Source of the DNA: Cydia pomonella
Lineage: Eukaryota; Arthropoda; Insecta; Lepidoptera; Tortricidae
Direction of reading: 5' to 3'
Assembly (NCBI RefSeq): GCF_033807575.1
Contig: NC_084727.1
Span: 7,378,001-7,442,000 of the forward strand
DNA: 64,000 nt
Below are positions 1 to 30,237 of this stretch, piece by piece. A program made the position numbers and the translations under genes. Under the pieces are notes generated by a model. It worked only from the letters and a program-made list of their open reading frames with translations. It had not been told where the DNA came from and ran no database searches. Each line of letters starts with the position of its first letter. The stretch's first letter is position 1.

Positions 1-1547
1 CGATGTGAAATGTCTATCTTTTAAGGATAACTTACTATATCCATTCTTAACTTCTAGAAAAAGATCATGTAATATGTGGCATTTGCAAAGCTATTTACAT
101 GGATACATTATTAACAATTATCAAAATAAATACGTTAGTTATATTAAGCATTTCATACAGATTACAATGCTCCCTTACACCATACAATTTAAATGAATAT
201 TTCAGGAGTAATCGTAAATCAAAGTTTCATTTCGAGCCATATAATTGTACGAAATGTTAAAGACGCTATCCGCAGTTAGTTCAAATTTTTACCACCTTAT
301 GCGCTGGGATCGCTTTACTTACCCCCACCACGCACTTCGCACGGTCCCAATAGGTAAAAAACTTAAGTAAGTCACCTGTTGTATGTAGTTGTGGCGTGTT
401 CGAATAGACAATACATGTTTAAAAGACACACACAAAACAAATGTCTATTACGTACAACAGGTGACTTACTTAAGTTTGTTACCTATACTTATAGTCAAAA
501 TTTGCATCGTCATTCGTCTCGAGTCTCGACACACAATATTTCGTTAAGTACTGTATGTATAAAAATATGTTTTCAACGTATATATAAATATAGCCTTGAC
601 TTTAGCAATCACTTGATGAGTTTTTTTTGTAATTTTACTACAGATATTAAAATCAAAAATCCAAATTGTTGATAATATTAAATAAGTACGTAAATATACT
701 AAATATATCGAGGATGTTAAGAGGATGGATCAGGGTAAATTAAACCAAGAATTCATGCATAAAAAGTTTTATTAAAAAGTATAAAAATCCATCCTATTAA
801 CAAAAGACATAAAAATAAGTACATAAGTTAGTTTACATGTGTGAAACTGGTGTGAACTGATACCAAATAAAGTAAAAAATAAGAGTAAAGTTCGTGTCAT
901 TCACGTTGACGCGCAGTTTTGTCAAATCTAACCTTTTATAACATGAAAATACATCTCAAGGCATGCGTCTTCGCGAATGACACGATCTATAAATTTTTAC
1001 TTAAAAGATAAAATCCTGTTTTCAGCAATCACCCCACTCTACAAGTTCCCAACTGTCTATAGTAAACACCCCTATAATGGAACAGGCACCAGTAATGGGA
1101 AGGTATAGACAAATCCTGTTAATTGTTTAACATCAGTTTTTAATCGCTAGCAACATTTTACCATAAACAAGAGCTAAAGAGCTGCTTAAGTTTAATTTTT
1201 CATTGATATTTGTTAGTTTGAAAATTACTTGCGCCATACATCCCATGACTGGAGCAAAAAACCATAGTTTTAATTGGTTAACAATATTGAAACCAATTGA
1301 GGTAGCTTTCATTAAATACGTAAAAAACATAAAGGACGAATTGGACATTCAACTTTTAAAGCATAAAGCGGTAGAAATTTTACAGATGTCGATGAAATAT
1401 CAAATATCCTCCAAATTTTCTCTTAAATGTCCCATGATTGGTTCCGTTAACATATATGGTCCAAGATTAAAGAATGACTCACTTTAGGGCGCACCGGGTC
1501 CGTGCCGAGGCTTCTGACACTTCGTTTTCTATGACGGGTGATCGGTT

Positions 1548-1652
1548 ACCTGGGCTATAACCGCGATAATCGAAGTTCGTCACTTGCGGGCATTTTTCTC
1601 TGTCACCCCGCAATTTACGAATTTCGGTTCGCGGTAGAACCCCTGATGCTTT
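1548..1652. mobile_element. Foldback MITE, family A (short copy)
   Basis: The arms read roughly AACCGCGATAATCGAAGTTC and the inverse of GAATTTCGGTTCGCGGT. Related copies lie at 25195-25332, 35363-35733, 45339-45467 and 45702-45838. This copy has lost the central part. Confidence 0.65.
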
Positions 1653-1952
1653 CTATAGAATTTGAAGTATCGGACGCGTCGACCCGGACCTGGACCTTTC
1701 TAGCATGAGTCATCCTTAAACCTCTTACCGCATGTAATAAAAAATATTTGTTGAAATTTGGACTTTAATAGTTGTCAATAGAATTGAATATCATATCCGC
1801 CATATATGGCTCCGTATGTGGTAAAGGGTTAACTCGGATATCTTCATTTAGACGTGATTATTATTTGAATGCCTTTGTTCTACTGGCAAAATATGTTTAT
1901 AAATGGGAAAAAAACTCCGAAAATACCAAAAATAACTATTTATAGTTAGGTA

Positions 1953-2191
1953 TACTCTGTATCTTTACGTATTTAAATAAAAGTAAACAAAATCTACCCT
2001 CAAATGGCTCCTTAAGCCAGTTGAGGGTAGATGAAAACATTACATGATCAAATAATGTAGATTAAAGTCAGGTTCAGTAACAAGATCCAGGCGGTTTTGT
2101 ATTTGGTTGGTTAACCAATAAATGTTATAACTACCCGAAAATGTACGAATTGCTAGTTTACTTTTATTTAAATACCTAAAGATACAGAGTA
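1953..2191. mobile_element. TIR element with TA target duplication (Tc1/mariner-like MITE), copy 1
   Basis: Ends are TACTCTGTATCTTTACGTA and its inverse, flanked by TA on both sides, 239 bp, with no transposase frame. Inside is a second inverted pair around TCTACCCTCAA. A second copy lies at 35426-35666 with the interior in the other orientation. TA duplication suggests mobilisation by a Tc1/mariner transposase, which is inference. Confidence 0.8.
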
Positions 2192-2722
2192 TAATTTAAT
2201 ATTGAACTTCTGAACGGTAGTTGTAATATTGAACTGTATTTTGGATGTTTTTACTAAACTCAAAACCTATGAACATAACATAATTATTATAGTACACAGT
2301 CTAAAAGACCAACTTCCTTATGATATTAGCCTGATCTTATTTAATCCTAACCTATACTTACAATATATGTAGAGTATTGGAAAAATAAATTCGTAAATGT
2401 ATCATTAAGTTTTAGGAATCAAGTGAAATTCATAAAACTGAAAGTACAGCTAGAAATGGAAATAATTAATACCCATATCTTTGGCACTGTATCAACAATT
2501 TTATAGACTTTCGTCATAGGCATATTTCGACATGCTAAAGTAACAAATGTGTTCTATTAATATCCAACAGGACCTCCATTTGTTTGAAAAGTCTGGACAA
2601 ATATGGTTAGTTCGCTGTTAATTTTGATTTGATCATTAATCAGCTCTTTTCATACAATTATGTGTGCATTTAAATGTCTACAGGACTCTTTTGGTGATCC
2701 CTGTGAAAATCCTGAAGCATAC

Positions 2723-2728
2723 TTTAAT
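2723..2728 (-). terminator. Probable poly(A) signal of the modSP-like gene
   Basis: ATTAAA on the minus strand lies about 160 nt after the stop codon at 2887. No AATAAA is closer. Its presence fits the gene really ending here. Confidence 0.35.
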
Positions 2729-2886
2729 AATTAAAGCATACATTAAGCTATAAAAACAGAAAACAAGTACCTAACATGACAATCAAACTCCATCAAAATT
2801 AATCTACTAGGAATTAGAATTAGGTTCCAGTATAAATTGCACTATTATTTACCGACGTACGAATAGAGAAATTACTGAAAAGAATC

Positions 2887-20884
<17,998 letters not shown>

Positions 20885-21026
20885 TTTATTTACAACACAC
20901 TTTATCACTTATCACAACCACACTTTACCGAATGGACATGCATATGTCATTAGTTTGATATCAGAGGAACTATTATTAGTTTTCTAGTAATAATAAAACA
21001 CGTCAGGGCCAGAAAACCATCTCGCT

Positions 21027-21036
21027 GGGAAGTCCT
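21027..21036 (+). promoter_or_regulatory. kappaB-like site upstream of the modSP-like gene
   Basis: GGGAAGTCCT fits a loose GGGRNNYYCY NF-kappaB/Rel pattern and lies about 143 bp upstream of the start codon of the minus-strand modular protein gene. Insect immune genes are commonly induced through such sites. A single loose match in AT-rich DNA is weak evidence. Confidence 0.35.
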
Positions 21037-21411
21037 TAGGCGACTGAGCAATACCAGTTTCTTAATCGTTTTCCTGTTATGTTGGCCGGTTTTGTTTTTT
21101 TTTTTTATTTAACTTAGCAATTGTGATAATTAACTATGTATGTGTCATCGCTCTCATCTTTATTGTGGATTATTTAAGATAGTTTCACAGAATTAATTAA
21201 GTATAAACTGAAATATGTCATATAGTCATATATTAGAGAAAACCACTGGAGGGCATCGTCACTTATTTTACTGACTGCAGAATTTCAAAGTGTTTTAAAT
21301 CGACACGAGTTGCGAATTATCTATTCGCACATTTATCGTACAACATTTTACAGTATAAATAACCCTTTAAATTTTCGATGTTACATAATGTGCTAATTTA
21401 CGCACTTTGAC

Positions 21412-21670
21412 GACCGGTTTGGCCTAGTGGGTAGTGACCCTGCCTACGAAGCTTATGGTCCCGGGTTCAAATCCTGGCAAGGGCATGTATTTGTGTGATG
21501 AGCATGGATATTTGTTCCTGAGTCATGGGTGTTTTCTATGTATTTAAGTATTTATAAAATATTTCTATATTATATATATCGTTGTCTAAGTACCCTCAAC
21601 ACAAGCCTTATTGAGCTTACTGTGGGACTTAGTCAATTTGTGTAATAATGTCCTATAATATAAAAAAAAA
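21412..21670 (+). mobile_element. tRNA-derived SINE family 2, full copy
   Basis: The head GACGACCGGTTTGGCCTAGT with B-box GGGTTCAAATCCTGGC is followed by GAGTCATGGGTGTTTTCTAT, TATATATATCGTTGTCTAAG and an end AATGTCCTATAATATAAAAA. Inverted copies lie at 25615, 33825, 35945 and 53192. Confidence 0.85.
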
Positions 21671-21714
21671 ATGTACTGTAAAAATATTTTTTAATACAGT
21701 TGCTCAAAAAGTAA

Positions 21715-21780
21715 AACTAGTGCGCCAATTCTCCCATGAGCCGTGGCAAAATGCCGGGACCACGCGAGGAAGATTATGAC
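21715..21780 (+). mobile_element. SINE family 1, 3' end fragment
   Basis: It contains AACTAGTGCGCCAATTCTCC, CATGAGCCGTGGCAAAATGC and CGCGAGGAAGAT. Confidence 0.7.
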
Positions 21781-22427
21781 AGTTGCTCAAAAAGTAGGTA
21801 CTTTACGTAGCTGTTTAGCGTTCGCAAAGTTGGTTTTTACGAACTAGTGGTTTTTACTTTTCGAACTTTTTTTATAGTACATTACGATACAAGTGCGAAA
21901 AATAGGAAATTCGAAACGAGTGGCGATAAATTAAAACACGACCGAAAGGACGTTGTGTTGTGTTGCACGATGAATCTATTTACCACTCAGTATCAACTCC
22001 TATGTTTCCACAATATAACTTGAAAAATGTTTCGGCACTGTTTGTCTTCTCCGTAGTACATTTATTGTATCTTTTCATGTAATGACTGTTTTTTGCCATA
22101 ATAAAATAAAATATAAATAAAATAAAAATTATTTAGTGTTGAGATATGTAAAACTAATGGCATTCAGTGAGTAGTGATAAAAATGTGATTATGTTTACCC
22201 GAATATTTGTTAATTAGTCTGTCGGTACTCGCGAAAATGACCCTTCCTTCGTACCCGCCAATTCTAATCATGAGAAAGTATAAATATAACGTACCATGGG
22301 GTGGAAGATTCATTCTCGCTATGGCGCTTGAACCAGTAACATTTAGTACGAAGGCTACTGTTAGTTTAGATTGTTGAAGAGTGTTGAAGTAAGAACTTGA
22401 AGTAAAATATCACTTATCATAACACGA

Positions 22428-22500
22428 GTATCAATATTAGCACGAGCGGTTAAACAACAACTTTGCCACCTTTTAAAACAAATAACTATTTTTATGTTGC
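22428..22500 (+). repeat. Interspersed repeat fragment (family at 40785-41110)
   Basis: It shares GAGTATCAATATTAGCACGA and GCGGTTAAACAACAACTTTG with 41046-41100. The remaining DNA between 21.8 and 23.6 kb otherwise shows no gene. Confidence 0.6.
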
Positions 22501-22884
22501 TACTACCTACTGTCGTCACGATTGATAATTATACACCGTGAGGGTGCATCCCTGAGCTTACATTAAGTAACTTTCTCAAAGACACCGGTATTCTAATTAA
22601 CTCCATTTCGGAGATAATCAATCATTCATTTTTATCTTATAAGGCCCTTACGAGCGTGTACACTTGCCTTAGGGTCTGTTTACATATTGATTAGTGTTTA
22701 GTACGAGTTCATACATTTGCTACTTAAGTACTACAGTACCTGGGCGACCGAGCTGATTTATTGTAATATGGTGGTGTATAGGTGATAATCTTAACTACAT
22801 TTTTTTACTAAATTAAACTTGCCTAAAACAATAAAAATTAAAAAAATTATATATAAACTTGAACATATAAAAAAAAAAACAAAA

Positions 22885-22970
22885 GTTAGTCACCGGGCGA
22901 GATTTGAACCCGTAACACTCGTTTAGCAGCCCGCGCCTTAACCCGCTGTACCAGACGGACAGTGGCCGGT
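22885..22970 (-). mobile_element. tRNA-like SINE head, family 4
   Basis: Read on the minus strand it gives GTCTGGTACAGCGGGTTAAG and a B-box GGGTTCAAATCTCGCCCGG. It is next to a common retroposon 3' motif (TCGTTAGAGCCGTTTCCGAG at about 23110). Confidence 0.6.
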
Positions 22971-23666
22971 AATACGAAATTAGCGACCATATTCTGCGTC
23001 GAAAGAAAAACGCATGAAAACTCGAAAACACGCGTTTTCCCAAACATAAGACTAATCTAGATAGATTGTATACCCCCAAAAACCCCCATATACCAAATTT
23101 CAGCGAAATCGTTAGAGCCGTTTCCGAGATCACAGAAATATAAATATATATACAAGAATTGCTCGTTTAAAAGTATAAGATATCTCAGACGATCGGTGTT
23201 CGAAATGACATTGATATGTCACAGTTGTCAATTGTTTGGTTTAAATAAATGTAATGCTCGTGTAACAACACCGCTTTATGCAACATTTAATTACTTTTTA
23301 TAAAAATAAAAATAGTAAATAAATAACAAAACTTTTTTTGTTTTAATTGATTATGTCATTTAGTTTCCTTAAACGTATTAGTTTACCGACACCCCGAAGC
23401 GAACGAAATTCAATAAAAACACTGTGTATACAGCAATGCGTAATTTAGCTTCCTAGTACTAATTAATGGTCCCCAAGTAACCCGCGGACGAACAGACGGA
23501 CATGGCGGAACAATAACGGCTCCTAGTTGACAACGGAATCCAAAAGGAAGTATTTTAATTAACCATAGATTTATGCATTTCAAATTCTGACATACGAGCT
23601 AAATTCATCGTGTGAAAACTGTAGACTTATATGAAATGTTTGTGAAACAGCAACAATGTGTCAATA

Positions 23667-25000
23667 TCAATTGGTCTTGATGCCGCCGCCGACATGATCG
23701 CCAGCTGTATTTAAATCTGATTGTTCCGTTGACCTTTTTGTTTTTGTCGGGGATATTGGTTCTGTTACTATTGGCATTGTTGTTGTTGGCGTTGCTGTTG
23801 TCGTTGGCGTTGTTGTTGTTGGCGGTGTTGTTGTTGGCGGTGTTGTGGTTGTTGGCGTTGTTGTTGTTAGCGTTATTGTTGTTGGCGTTGTTGTTGGTGG
23901 CGGCGTTGTTGTTGTTGTTGGCGTTGTTGTTGTTGGCGGTGTTGTTGTTGTTGGCGTTGTTGTTGTTGATACCGTTGTTGGTGGCGATGTTGTTAATGCT
24001 GTTGTTGAGATTGTAGTTCGTGCGGCTTCTTTAGTAGTTGTTTTGGTAACAGTTGTTTGTGATGTAGGCTTAGTTAATTTCTCAGTAACTACTATAGTAA
24101 TGGCACGAGGCTTAGTAATAGGGGAAGTAGGTCTAGGAGTACGAGTAGTGATTTTTGACTTAGTTGGTTTTCCTGATTTTGATTGAAGTAGATTGTTAAA
24201 TAAAATTTTCAATGGTTGTTTTGTAGAAGGATCGTTTGGTCTGTTTAAAATTACTCGAAGGATGCTCTGCGGGATCCAATGTCCAGGGTACTCGGACTCC
24301 ACAGGGTTCGATATGAACACAAGGGGGTCGTTTTTAATACCTTTCCGAATGGGAGCCGCTGCAACTATCGCAATCGCAAGTAGTAGACTTGCAAACACTG
24401 TAACAAAGTAATTATTGAATATGTAAAGGCTGGCAACATTCTATTTGGCCCTGAGGGCCTACCGCGAACCACGTTCGACGTGTTGCCTCCCTGTCACTCC
24501 TCCCTCCCTGTCATTCATCCCTCCCTTGTTAAAGAGTCTCTTTACCACTCTTTGTCAGTAAAATAAATTAGTACCACTGGAAATCCACTACACGTTGAAG
24601 GCAAAATGAGTATTTTCAGGGTTTAGGTATATAAATACGGTCGATTCATAGTACCTACGTTCTACGATTTTGTACAGGTACTTAGTGATTGCTTGTCTTT
24701 TTCTGAGTGATTATACCAAAATTCATTCTTTCTTCTGGATGGCACTATATCTTTAAATCTTTTCTTCTTAGAAAAGAATAAGATAGTTTATTTTCCAATA
24801 AGACATATTAAAATGCGCTTATGAATGTCAAATAAACTACGCCGGCTCTAACCCTACACCTCTGACCGAAGAAGATTTAAATCCCAATATAGGACCGGCA
24901 AGGAACTCGGCGGTCTCTAAAAAATCTTGTCAACTAGCCTACTACAAGTTGCAACGAAAACATTAATAAACGAACTGTGTGCAAATAAAAAATACTTACT
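23667..25000 (-). CDS. Secreted Thr/Pro-rich mucin-like protein with a split start codon
   Basis: The main exon is 24397-23667, 243 codons. An acceptor (TTGTTACAG) directly precedes TG TTT GCA. A donor GTAAGT at 24999-24994 follows an exon ending in A at 25000, so splicing would create the ATG from A plus TG. The protein begins MFASLLLAIAIVAAAP, a clear signal peptide. Residues about 15-75 are an ordinary polar region, about 75-215 are Thr/Pro repeats (TTT, PTT, TPPTT) likely to be O-glycosylated, and a KTKR dibasic site is followed by a 21-residue end. Known: such sequences occur in insect intestinal mucins and peritrophic or cocoon-type secretions, but I see no chitin-binding cysteines. Function is unknown. 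Exon 1 is inferred from the donor, the phase and a TATAAT-like sequence about 60 bp upstream. Confidence 0.65.
24451..24505. mobile_element. Single-arm fragment of the 17.5-kb compound foldback
   Basis: GGGCCTACCGCGAACCACGT followed by TCGACGTGTTGCCTCCCTGT. It is in the intron or upstream region of the mucin-like gene. Confidence 0.7.
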
Positions 25001-25194
25001 TCTTGCCAGATATAATTCCTATCATGCATCAAGCGAATACTTAAGGTGCTACTATAGGTAATTATAAAAGAATTGTAAAATCAGCTCAACAAATTAATGA
25101 AATTAGATGTGATCATTAATTGTTAAAGCATTTACGATATTGACTTAAGTTTCGGTTAATTTAGTAACGTAATAGGCAATTAATGCAAGAATTG

Positions 25195-25335
25195 ACCTGG
25201 GCTATAACCGCGAAAATCGAAGTTCGTCAATTGCGGGCATTTTTCTCTGTCACTGTAATTACGTCTTATTGAGAGTAAAAGAGAAAGATCCCCGCAAGTT
25301 GCGAATTTTGGTTTTCGCGGAAGGCCCCCTGATCG
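25195..25335. mobile_element. Foldback MITE, family A, full copy
   Basis: It runs from CTATAACCGCGAAAATCGAA to TTTTGGTTTTCGCGGAAGGC, with the usual TTACGTCTTATTGAGAGTAA centre. It is a useful reference for the interrupted copy at 35363-35733. Confidence 0.8.
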
Positions 25336-25372
25336 AACAAACCTAGGCAACGTTTGAGACAAACTACAGAAG

Positions 25373-25468
25373 GCCTACCGCGAACCACGTTCGACGTGTT
25401 GCCTCCCTGTCACACTTACGTACGAATTTTATATGCGACAGAGAGCCAACACGTCGAACGTGGTGACT
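25373..25468. mobile_element. Single-hairpin copy of the compound foldback family
   Basis: GGCCTACCGCGAACCACGTT folds with AACACGTCGAACGTGG. It equals one arm of the palindrome at 17521-17854. Confidence 0.75.
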
Positions 25469-25614
25469 CGCTCGCTCTCTCGGCACGGCATACGACGAAA
25501 GTGAAGGACCCGCGCGTAATCACCTTTTCATATAAACGTAGTCCTCATTTTCCTCTGGATATTAACATTAGTGAAAATGTTTTGACACAATAAGTTGTAT
25601 ATCAGCCACAGCTA

Positions 25615-25895
25615 TAAATATTATAGGATATAAATATTATTATAGGACATTATTACACAAATTGACTAAGTCCCACAGTAAGCTCAATAAGGCTTGTGTT
25701 GTGGGTACTTAGACAACGATATATATAATATATAAATATTATGTAATAAATACTTAAATACATAGAAAACACCCATGACTCAGGAACAAATATCCATGCT
25801 CACCACACGAAAAAATGCCCTTACCAGGATTTGAACCCGGGACCATCAGCTTCGTAGACAGGGTCACTACCCACTAAGCCAAACCGGTCGTCAAA
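25615..25895 (-). mobile_element. SINE family 2, near full copy
   Basis: Inverse of the copy at 21412-21670, with head at 25895 (GGTCGTCAAAG-type start inverted) and tail at 25615. Confidence 0.85.
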
Positions 25896-26114
25896 GCTAT
25901 GCCCCTACTTTTTTTTGAATTTTTAATTATTATAGGATATAGAAGACATTTTAAATTTCGTATGAAATCTTTTTTCGCTCCTTATTTTTAAATTATACAA
26001 AAATCTAAAAACGTCTAACGAAGGAGCATAGCTATGGTTAACATACATCAAATTATGTCAAAATACTTTCAAAAATGTCAATATCCAGGGAAGAAAATGG
26101 GGACTACGTTTGTT

Positions 26115-26235
26115 TTCCCTTTGGTCCGTTTTCATAACTATGGTTTTCGTAACTGGCTGCCAAAGAAGATTATTTTTTCCTATTTCATAATTAATTATCA
26201 AACAAGAATTTACTTTCTGGTTTCGTAATCGAGTT
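26115..26235 (+). repeat. Inverted partner of the repeat at 31470-31615
   Basis: CATAACTATGGTTTTCGTAA, CTGGCTGCCAAAGAAGAT and TTATCAAACAAGAATT are matched in reverse orientation at 31470-31615. The nature of the element is unknown. The rest of 25.9-30.1 kb shows no gene apart from the fragment below. Confidence 0.6.
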
Positions 26236-26739
26236 TCGTAACTGGTTATGAAATAAGATTTTCTTTTCTGTTTTCGCTTGGATTGACTACGAAATATGAA
26301 TTATTTTTCGCTGCTTCGTAATTAGTTATCAAACAAGAATTTATTACTCTTTTAGTAATCGAGTTTCGTTATTAACTTCGATATATTTTTTGGAAGTTAA
26401 GTTCCCCTTTTGTTGCCAATTTACCCTGTGAGTGACTGACTGGGTAAATTGACTACAAAAGAGAAGAGAGCAACATCCAGACACTTTCTGTACCAATTTT
26501 GATTAAAAAAAAACTTAGATACAATAAAAGTACCTACATAGATATCCCTACAGTAAATTAGAGAAAATAAAAATACGAATATTGTAAATCATCTACTTTA
26601 ATTTTCTAGATTTGTATAGATACAAAAGCTTGTTAAAACAGAGTACCCTTAGTAACAGTAAAATAAATGAAAAATATGACCTAACTTCCTTTAACAAAAA
26701 ATAAAATTTTCACTTCGTAATAATTCTTCTTAGTCCAAT

Positions 26740-27120
26740 CTAATACATAAATGGAGGCCCGGTAGTTATTTTGTTTTCAACTAACTCTGCTACTGCCTTT
26801 TCAATCTCTTGATCGATTTCTTGATAGTTTTTATTTACCTTCATTGATCGCTTATAATTGCGAAGTTTAGTTTCCATTTCTAACACATCTAATATTTGTG
26901 CTATATTGGGATTCTTTCTTCCCACATTTATTTATACGCGAGTGCCACGCCTCAACTGCGTTTGTGGTTCGGATTTTCATGTCTTCGCAGCACCACTTTT
27001 TAATAAATCCGATGTCTTACTTCCATTTCAATTGGTAGTACTTGTTAAATATTGTAGTTTGATCATCATTTGGGGCTCTATTCATCACATATTCGTATCC
27101 CTCTTTAAGAGGAATTCCTA
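26740..27120 (-). pseudogene. Decayed Mutator-like transposase C-terminal fragment
   Basis: On the minus strand a broken frame reads GIPLKEGYEYVMNR ... IKKWCCEDM ... TNAVEAWHSRINK, then, after a frameshift, GRKNPNIAQILDVLEMET. The 'TN.vEaWH..in..' motif is typical of the end of MULE/FLYWCH-associated transposases. There is one in-frame stop (TAA) and one frameshift, so it is dead. The assignment is by motif recognition only. Confidence 0.5.
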
Positions 27121-30099
27121 GTTGCGATTTTTCCATACAGCTCTCGACTGATTCCTCCCTGGATTTTTAACCTAGAGCAGTGATTTTTTCAAATAAGATC
27201 AATATCATCAATATCTGTGCCGCTATGTTTTGCTTTTTTGGATTATTTTATTTTGAAGAAAGATACAGCGCCTCGAAAATCGCAAAAACGGCTCAATTGA
27301 ATTGGCTGTAAAAAAAGGCACAGTATACAAATATGACAAAAAATATCCAAAATATCAAAACATAGCGGCATAGATTATTTCTTCCTCTTGCAGTTTCCAA
27401 AATTTCATAAAGATTGATTGCGTTTTGGAGGAGGAAACAGTCGAGAGCGAAACCTCGATTTTTGAGTTTTTTGCATGTGAATTTCAGTCCGGGCTGCAGT
27501 TGTCCTTATCGCACGAATTGGAGGCGGAGACAGTTTCTAAATATACGTACACAGAAGAAATAGTGATGGGCATAACATCCTTATTAGGGATTGCAGAACC
27601 GGTACTGTTTTAAAGAACCAGGATTTCCCGGTACTTTCGTAACCGGTCTAATTATTTCATTATTTTAAATAAAACGACAGCATTTTGAGATTTGACCACT
27701 TTTCGTATTATAATTTAATAATCACATGTACTACGTATAATCAATCAATAAACAAGGTAATTTTTTTAAGAAATATACTTAGTATTTTACATTGCTCACA
27801 CTTGTGCGTCACAAGTAAAAGATAACTACTTTGATGTTTGCCACTAGATGGCAAATTTAATGCAATTACATTGACGAGGGGATTTATATACTTATAAGCA
27901 GGGATCGGAAACCGGTATTTTTTGTATGGGAACGAAAACAGTATTTTTTCGTTCTTTGTTAATTATTTCATTCCTAATCGGGCAATCTAATAATACGAAG
28001 TCATTATCTAAAAACACAACTGAGTCCTACATTTTGAGTATAAAATAAACCGAAATATATGGTTATTTCGATGTTTTTGCAAAAAACCGGTTCCGATCCC
28101 TGCTTATAAGTATCGCAGTCGTATTGTATAATCCGCCGTATTACATTACGGCTAGCCGATATCAAAATAAGGGCCATTTTGAAATGCGGCGGTTCAACGA
28201 TTAAGGTATGTTGGGTAAATACCGGATGCGGGTGAAGAACGTAGGACATTCATTTCTCCCTAATTTGGCTTTATTTTTTAATGGTGGCAACATTGTGTAA
28301 GACACCAATTCAGAGCGTTGCTCAGGGAGTTTGTGCTATGCGCAATCACAGAGAGCAAGGTAAATTTCGCGAATTTGAATTCGCCCTGTAATTTATTTTG
28401 CGTATTGTGAAGAAACTGTGTTTGTTTTTGTAATTGTGTTAACAGGCCTAGCAATGCTGTAAACCGATATCCGATCGTGACCCATCCAGGTAAAGATCGG
28501 AAAGAAACAATCCCATCTTTACGTATTTAAAACAGCAGTGATTGTCAAACTTTAAATTTTCTTCAATTTACCTACTGACCTACTTAATTATCACATTTAT
28601 TGTTTTCTTGATCACACTTTCGTATCATTAATTTTATCCAGTACCATCCAGTTTTATGTGTACCTATGTACACTTACTTACTGACAATGTAATTTTTTTA
28701 ATTTCCGCAACCCAAAGGTTGCCTGGAAGAGATCGCTTTTTAGCGATAAGACCGCATGTTGTTTACCTGTGCTTATGTTTCTGTTTTCTTTTGTATTGTT
28801 TTCTTTTATTGAGGACATTGAGGTGTGTAATAAAGAGTATTTATATTGTATAGGGATGATGATACATGTTGAATTTTATAACAAAATCGAGTAAAATAGA
28901 TAGCAAATGAGCAATTTTTCGCAATAAAGTACCTACACATACGGATGCATATGTAGATGTGCACGCATACATACATTGCTAGTTTCGGATACAAAATAGA
29001 GATAGGGCTTCGAAATTAGTTTCCTTAAAATGCTTCAAGAGGGCTCTCTTTTCCTATATATTTACTTAACTCTTTACATACGATCCTTACATTTTATCAA
29101 AAAAGAAGATTATATATCACTATATATTATATACATAATTGCAAAATTAAACCAATAAAATCGCAATTTTACTTATTTTCCATACTTCAAGATGGGCTCG
29201 CAGTGACCTTGACCTTTTTAAAGAACTACTTAGTCTTTTTGATTTTTAAGTTTGATTCTTATTTTTTTGGCGACCTTCATTAAAAATGATTGGGCACGAT
29301 TATTTTTTATTTTGATTTTTGTCCCTCCTACTTAAGTACTTAATATATTCCAGTACATTCCTTTCAATAAACAATACATTTACACTTTCACTAAACCTGT
29401 ACAATTCACGAAATCTTAAATTGTCAAAACTTCGAAACCTATCAATTATTTTAGTGGTTTTTCTTATTTTATTACTTCGTGTAAACCTTACAATAAGAGG
29501 TTTTTTACCACATTGTTTACTTATCAAATTACCTTATGAGTTATGACATAGGTATCAAAGTTTGAGAGCCACAATTTTCCCATTTTTTGTATCAGGGTTA
29601 AGATCGGATACAAAAATACGAAGAAAAACACTTTCGTTGACAACTTTTAAGTTTGTAATTATTGGTGGCTGTAATATAATTTATATACAATGGATAAGGG
29701 TAGACACCGGACCTATTTCTTTGTGATACCTTATTCTCTTTCCATTAGAAGCAACTTTTTTTCACCATTCGATGTTCTCCCTTGATGGCAAAACACTCGT
29801 TACCCTAACCGTTCTATATTGAAGATTACCAAAATTCAGGCCGAATCTACGGTTATTATTTAACGATTCGCTCCGTACTTCAAGAATCTGTCACGTGTTG
29901 AGATCTCGAAAAAACATTTTTTCACGAGTTCTCTCAATTGGTCCCAAAATTGTCCGGCATTACCCAGATTGTCATTGTCATCAAGTTTAGCCCCATCGTA
30001 CTACAAGTTAAATAGATTGTCGTTTAAACATATATTTATACCTACTTACAAAATTTCACAACACACCATGATCACTCCCAACTTACTGATACGGATAGG

Positions 30100-30237
30100 T
30101 ACAGTCAAGTGTAAAAATATGGGTGTACACATCTTACTCAAAAATATGTCCCGTTGCATCTTATTCCAGTGTAATAAGAGCGTAGTACCATATTTATGAG
30201 ACGATTCTTTCGATACATATTTTTGCACTTGACTGTA
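30100..30237. mobile_element. Small foldback element (138 bp)
   Basis: Ends TACAGTCAAGTGTAAAAATA and its inverse at 30218-30237. Each arm also carries an internal reverse-complement match around ATATGTCCCG / CGATACATAT. It has no coding capacity. Confidence 0.75.

Larger units (their letters stand above)
1..2700. other. AT-rich intergenic DNA downstream of the modSP-like gene
   Basis: I see no coding exon and no chymotrypsin-type motif on the minus strand here. The stretch holds one foldback element (1548-1650) and one terminal-inverted-repeat element (1953-2191). A copy of a short octanucleotide-rich sequence near 366-390 and 455-475 is inverted (GTCACCTGTTGTA-type). Confidence 0.5.

Noticed and set aside
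23729..24186. Leu-rich and Val-rich plus-strand frames opposite the mucin-like gene
   Set aside because: They are shadows of the Thr/Pro codon repeats. The minus strand has the signal peptide and splice site.
24994..25030. Upstream ATGs in the proposed first exon of the mucin-like gene as the true start
   Set aside because: ATG at about 25024 and 25020 read into the second exon in the wrong frame and lose the signal peptide; they would be short upstream frames.
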